The position numbers and the translations under genes are program-made. Shown piece after piece: positions 14,123 to 15,369 of a stretch of DNA of 15,369 bases (positions within the stretch are counted from its first letter, which is position 1; every line of letters starts with the position of its first letter). The DNA comes from Chloroflexota bacterium (GTDB lineage Bacteria; Chloroflexota; Dehalococcoidia; UBA2979). A model generated the notes under the pieces. The model saw nothing but the letters and a program-made list of their open reading frames with translations, searched no databases and had not been told where the DNA came from. The stretch lies in NCBI GenBank assembly GCA_016875695.1, contig VGPB01000022.1, positions 1 through 15,369 on the forward strand, in the 5' to 3' direction.

Positions 14123-14397
14123 ATCGCCTCGTACTGGTCCAGCAGCCGCCGCGCCACGCGCAGCGCCTCCGGGTTCGTGCGCACGAGCTTGCGCCGCCCC
14201 GTCCGCTGCTTGATGACCAGGCCGGCGCGCTCCAGGATCGCGATGTGCTTCTGCACCGCGGCGAAGCTCATCGGGTAGGACGCCGCTAGTTCGGCCACGC
14301 CGAGCTCCCCATGGATGGCGCGGCGCACGATGTCACGCCGCGTGGCGTCGGCCAGCGCGCCAAACATGCGGTCGAAGTCGGGCGGAGCGGCCTGCAT
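14107..14397 (-). CDS. ArsR-family transcriptional regulator, C-terminally truncated
   Basis: The 96-residue protein carries an ArsR winged helix. FDRMFGALADATRRDIVRRA (8-27) is helix 1-2, ELGVAELAASYPMSFAAVQK (31-50) with HIAILERAGL (51-60) is the recognition region, and VIKQRTGRRKLVRTNPEAL (61-79) is the wing. No Cys metal site is visible, so it is probably of the kind that pairs with an SRPBCC/AHSA1 partner. Such proteins normally continue past LLDQYEAI with WRxRIDRL; here they end in DPRG and a stop supplied by the transposase remnant, so about 15-30 residues are lost. I prefer ATG 14397: the ATG at 14409 lies within the -10 box, whereas 14397 starts 7 bases after it (leaderless). Confidence 0.82.
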   Translation of the reverse strand: MQAAPPDFDRMFGALADATRRDIVRRAIHGELGVAELAASYPMSFAAVQKHIAILERAGLVIKQRTGRRKLVRTNPEALRVARRLLDQYEAIDPRG

Positions 14398-14400
14398 ACA

Positions 14401-14433
14401 TACAATCATATGGTTGTACTACCGACGCGTCAA
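14401..14433 (-). promoter_or_regulatory. ArsR promoter with overlapping palindromic operator
   Basis: On the minus strand TTGACG (14433-14428) and TATGAT (14410-14405) are separated by exactly 17 bases, the best promoter in the window. The 18-base palindrome TACAATCATATGGTTGTA (14401-14418), with one mismatched pair, covers the -10 box. A repressor bound there would block RNA polymerase, so autoregulation by the adjacent ArsR is likely. Confidence 0.7.
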
Positions 14434-14481
14434 GGCCGCGCCACCGCGCACCTCTACGTTCAGCGCCGGCGCGCGGCCCCG

Positions 14482-14487
14482 TATTCT
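14482..14487 (+). promoter_or_regulatory. Possible -10 box of the tRNA-Arg gene
   Basis: TATTCT lies 12 bases before the mature tRNA 5' end in otherwise GC-rich DNA. The matching -35 region (TTCAGC at 14459-14464, 17 bases away) is poor. Confidence 0.3.
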
Positions 14488-14498
14488 GGACGCGTCGC

Positions 14499-14574
14499 GC
14501 CCCCGTAGCTCAGTGGACAGAGCGCAGGACTTCTAATCCGGAGGTCGCAGGTTCGAATCCTGCCGGGGGCGCCA
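14499..14574 (+). tRNA. tRNA-Arg (anticodon TCT)
   Basis: A complete 76-base cloverleaf can be drawn. The acceptor stem is GCCCCCG (14499-14505) with CGGGGGC (14564-14570), the discriminator is G, and CCA is encoded. The D stem is GCTC/GAGC, the anticodon loop CTTCTAA gives anticodon TCT (14532-14534), and the T arm is GCAGG-TTCGAAT-CCTGC. The anticodon stem CAGGA/TCCGG has one A-G mismatch at its second pair. It reads AGA codons, which should be rare in this genome. Confidence 0.93.
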
Positions 14575-14585
14575 GCGCCGCACGC

Positions 14586-15237
14586 TCACGGCCGCAGCAG
14601 CGCGAACGCGTAGATGCCGCGCGCGCCGTCCGAGAGGTACACCTGCTCCCCAAGCACCCGCACGCTCCACGCCCCTGCAGCACGTCGCGCTCCGCGTCCG
14701 CGTCCCCCGTGGCGAAGTGACCGACCTCGCGCGGACGTGACGGGTCGCGCAGGTCCACCACGCGCAGGCCGTTGATGTAGTACGCGAGGTACGCCACGCC
14801 GTCGCGGACCTCCACCTTGTGCACCGACGTACCGCGTTGCGTCTGGTAGCGCGACACGATACGCGGCTGCGCCAGGTCGCCGAGATCGAGCACGGTCACG
14901 CCCTGGTCCCGGCCCTCGTTCGCGTGCGCGTAGTACAGCCGCCCGCCGACGCGGAACGGCCAGCCCGAGTGGCTGAAGATACCCGGCCAGTGCACAGTCG
15001 CCAGTGTGCGCGGCACCGCCGCATCGCCCACGTCCAGCACGAACCACCCGCTGCGCATCGCGTGCAGGAACGCGACCTCGCGGCCATCCAGCGATACCAC
15101 GTGCACGTCGTGCACGCCGTCATAGATGTCCGCGTGCTCCGGCAGGCGGAACACGCCGGCGTCGCGCGGCGCCGCCGGATCGGATACGTCGATGATGCGC
15201 AGATCGGTCTGCGTATACGAGTGGTTGACGCATCCAA
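14586..15237 (-). pseudogene. LVIVD-repeat (beta-propeller-like) protein, 5'-truncated and frame-shifted
   Basis: The minus strand encodes at least four LVIVD-type repeats: DLRIIDVSDPAAPRDAGVF, GWFVLDVGDAAVPRTLATV, GVTVLDLGDLAQPRIVSRY and GLRVVDLRDPSRPREVGHF. They are joined by segments such as VHDVHVVSLDGREVAFLHAM. LVIVD proteins form extracellular propeller-like folds of uncertain function. The gene starts abruptly near 15237, where an IS30-like element begins, so the N-terminus with any signal peptide is gone. Near 14672 the frame shifts: after GDADAERDVLQG the proper ending AWSVRVLGEQVYLSDGARG, then IYAFALLRP and a stop (14588-14586), is in another frame. One missing G in a G-run would explain it, so either decay or a sequencing error is possible. 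Confidence 0.72.
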
Positions 15238-15369
15238 GTTTGGGTGAATTCAACTGGTCAGTGCAACCCCATCCGGATGCAGGGAGGTGTTGCATGGCCA
15301 GGCCGGGCCGACCCGGGATGTCCGACGAACTGCGCCAGGTGCTGTGGCGGATGTGGGCATCTGGACAGT
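15238..15369 (+). mobile_element. Left end of an IS30-like insertion sequence
   Basis: The LVIVD reading frame ends near 15237, and a new unit with its own translation signals follows, reading into a transposase. The left terminal repeat probably lies within GAATTCAACTGGTCAGTGCA (15246-15265) or just before it. The exact edge and any target duplication cannot be set because the right end is outside the window. Confidence 0.5.
15294..15369 (+). CDS. IS30-family transposase, N-terminal fragment at window edge
   Basis: ATG 15294 follows GGGAGG (15282-15287) by six bases and opens MARPGRPGMSDELRQVLWRM followed by WASGQ before the edge. This matches the start of a group of IS30-type transposases that begin with a short Arg/Pro/Gly-rich stretch, MSDxxRxxxWRxWxxGxS, leading into a helix-turn-helix. 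Only 25 residues are visible; the DDE catalytic domain would lie outside. It is transcribed away from the disrupted LVIVD gene. Confidence 0.6.
   Translation, partial: MARPGRPGMSDELRQVLWRMWASGQ

Noticed and set aside
13917..14123. 68-codon minus-strand frame after ArsR that could be its operon partner
   Set aside because: The composition is random, and the plus strand reads as a transposase start. AAGGAG is present after the ArsR stop, but only a 13-codon peptide follows in the coupled frame.
14311..14536. Small plus-strand open frames across the ArsR promoter and the tRNA
   Set aside because: No Shine-Dalgarno, no family resemblance, and they overlap a confident promoter, operator and tRNA.
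14510..14572. Peptide containing LAPPAGFEPATSGL at the end of a minus-strand frame
   Set aside because: This is the known translation artefact of a tRNA gene read in reverse; the sequence is the tRNA-Arg at 14499-14574.

Overview
The window is very GC-rich (about 70 percent by eye). Its proteins are rich in Ala, Arg and Gly, GTG starts are common, and several genes look leaderless. A repeat of the CCCTCTCCCTC/GAGGGCGAGGG type and the gene content (sat-cysC-cysH-sir beside DUF4202, and pst genes without pstS) suggest a high-GC member of Chloroflexota, possibly Dehalococcoidia-like. That placement is inference; no rRNA or taxonomic marker is present.

Layout. Positions 1-658 (minus) hold most of a secreted SH3b-domain protein that runs off the left edge. 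Positions 864-1319 (plus) hold a MerR-type regulator whose C-terminal half looks frame-shifted and decayed. Positions 1363-6973 (minus) form one assimilatory sulfate reduction operon, transcribed sir, cysH, cysC, sat, then a Na/Pi-cotransporter-like carrier; the last genes overlap. Divergently from sir lies a DUF4202 gene (7053-7670, plus), sharing a short AT-rich, palindrome-bearing control region with it. A GC-rich hairpin repeat (7703-7732) precedes an MFS exporter (7778-9091, plus). Next come a TetR regulator (minus) and a divergent cupin gene (plus) that share a palindromic operator candidate.

The pst cluster (10451-13909, minus) is transcribed pstC, pstA, pstB, phoU, with one-base stop/start overlaps between the first three. 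It is preceded by a three-repeat Pho-box-like element with an 11-base period. No pstS is present. The right end is a region of mobile-element damage. A transposase 5' remnant (about 14049-14122) has replaced the 3' end of an ArsR gene, a tRNA-Arg(TCT) gene lies at 14499-14574, and an LVIVD-repeat gene has lost its 5' end to an IS30-like element running off the right edge; the same gene carries a one-base frameshift.

How the genes work together. Sat makes APS, CysC can phosphorylate it to PAPS, the Fe-S CysH reduces APS and/or PAPS to sulfite, and Sir reduces sulfite to sulfide for cysteine synthesis. The terminal carrier is a candidate sulfate importer, and DUF4202 is a candidate accessory or regulatory factor. 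PstCAB imports phosphate and PhoU links that transport to signalling. No stretch longer than 300 bases is without a gene or remnant. I saw no CRISPR array, rRNA or replication origin.
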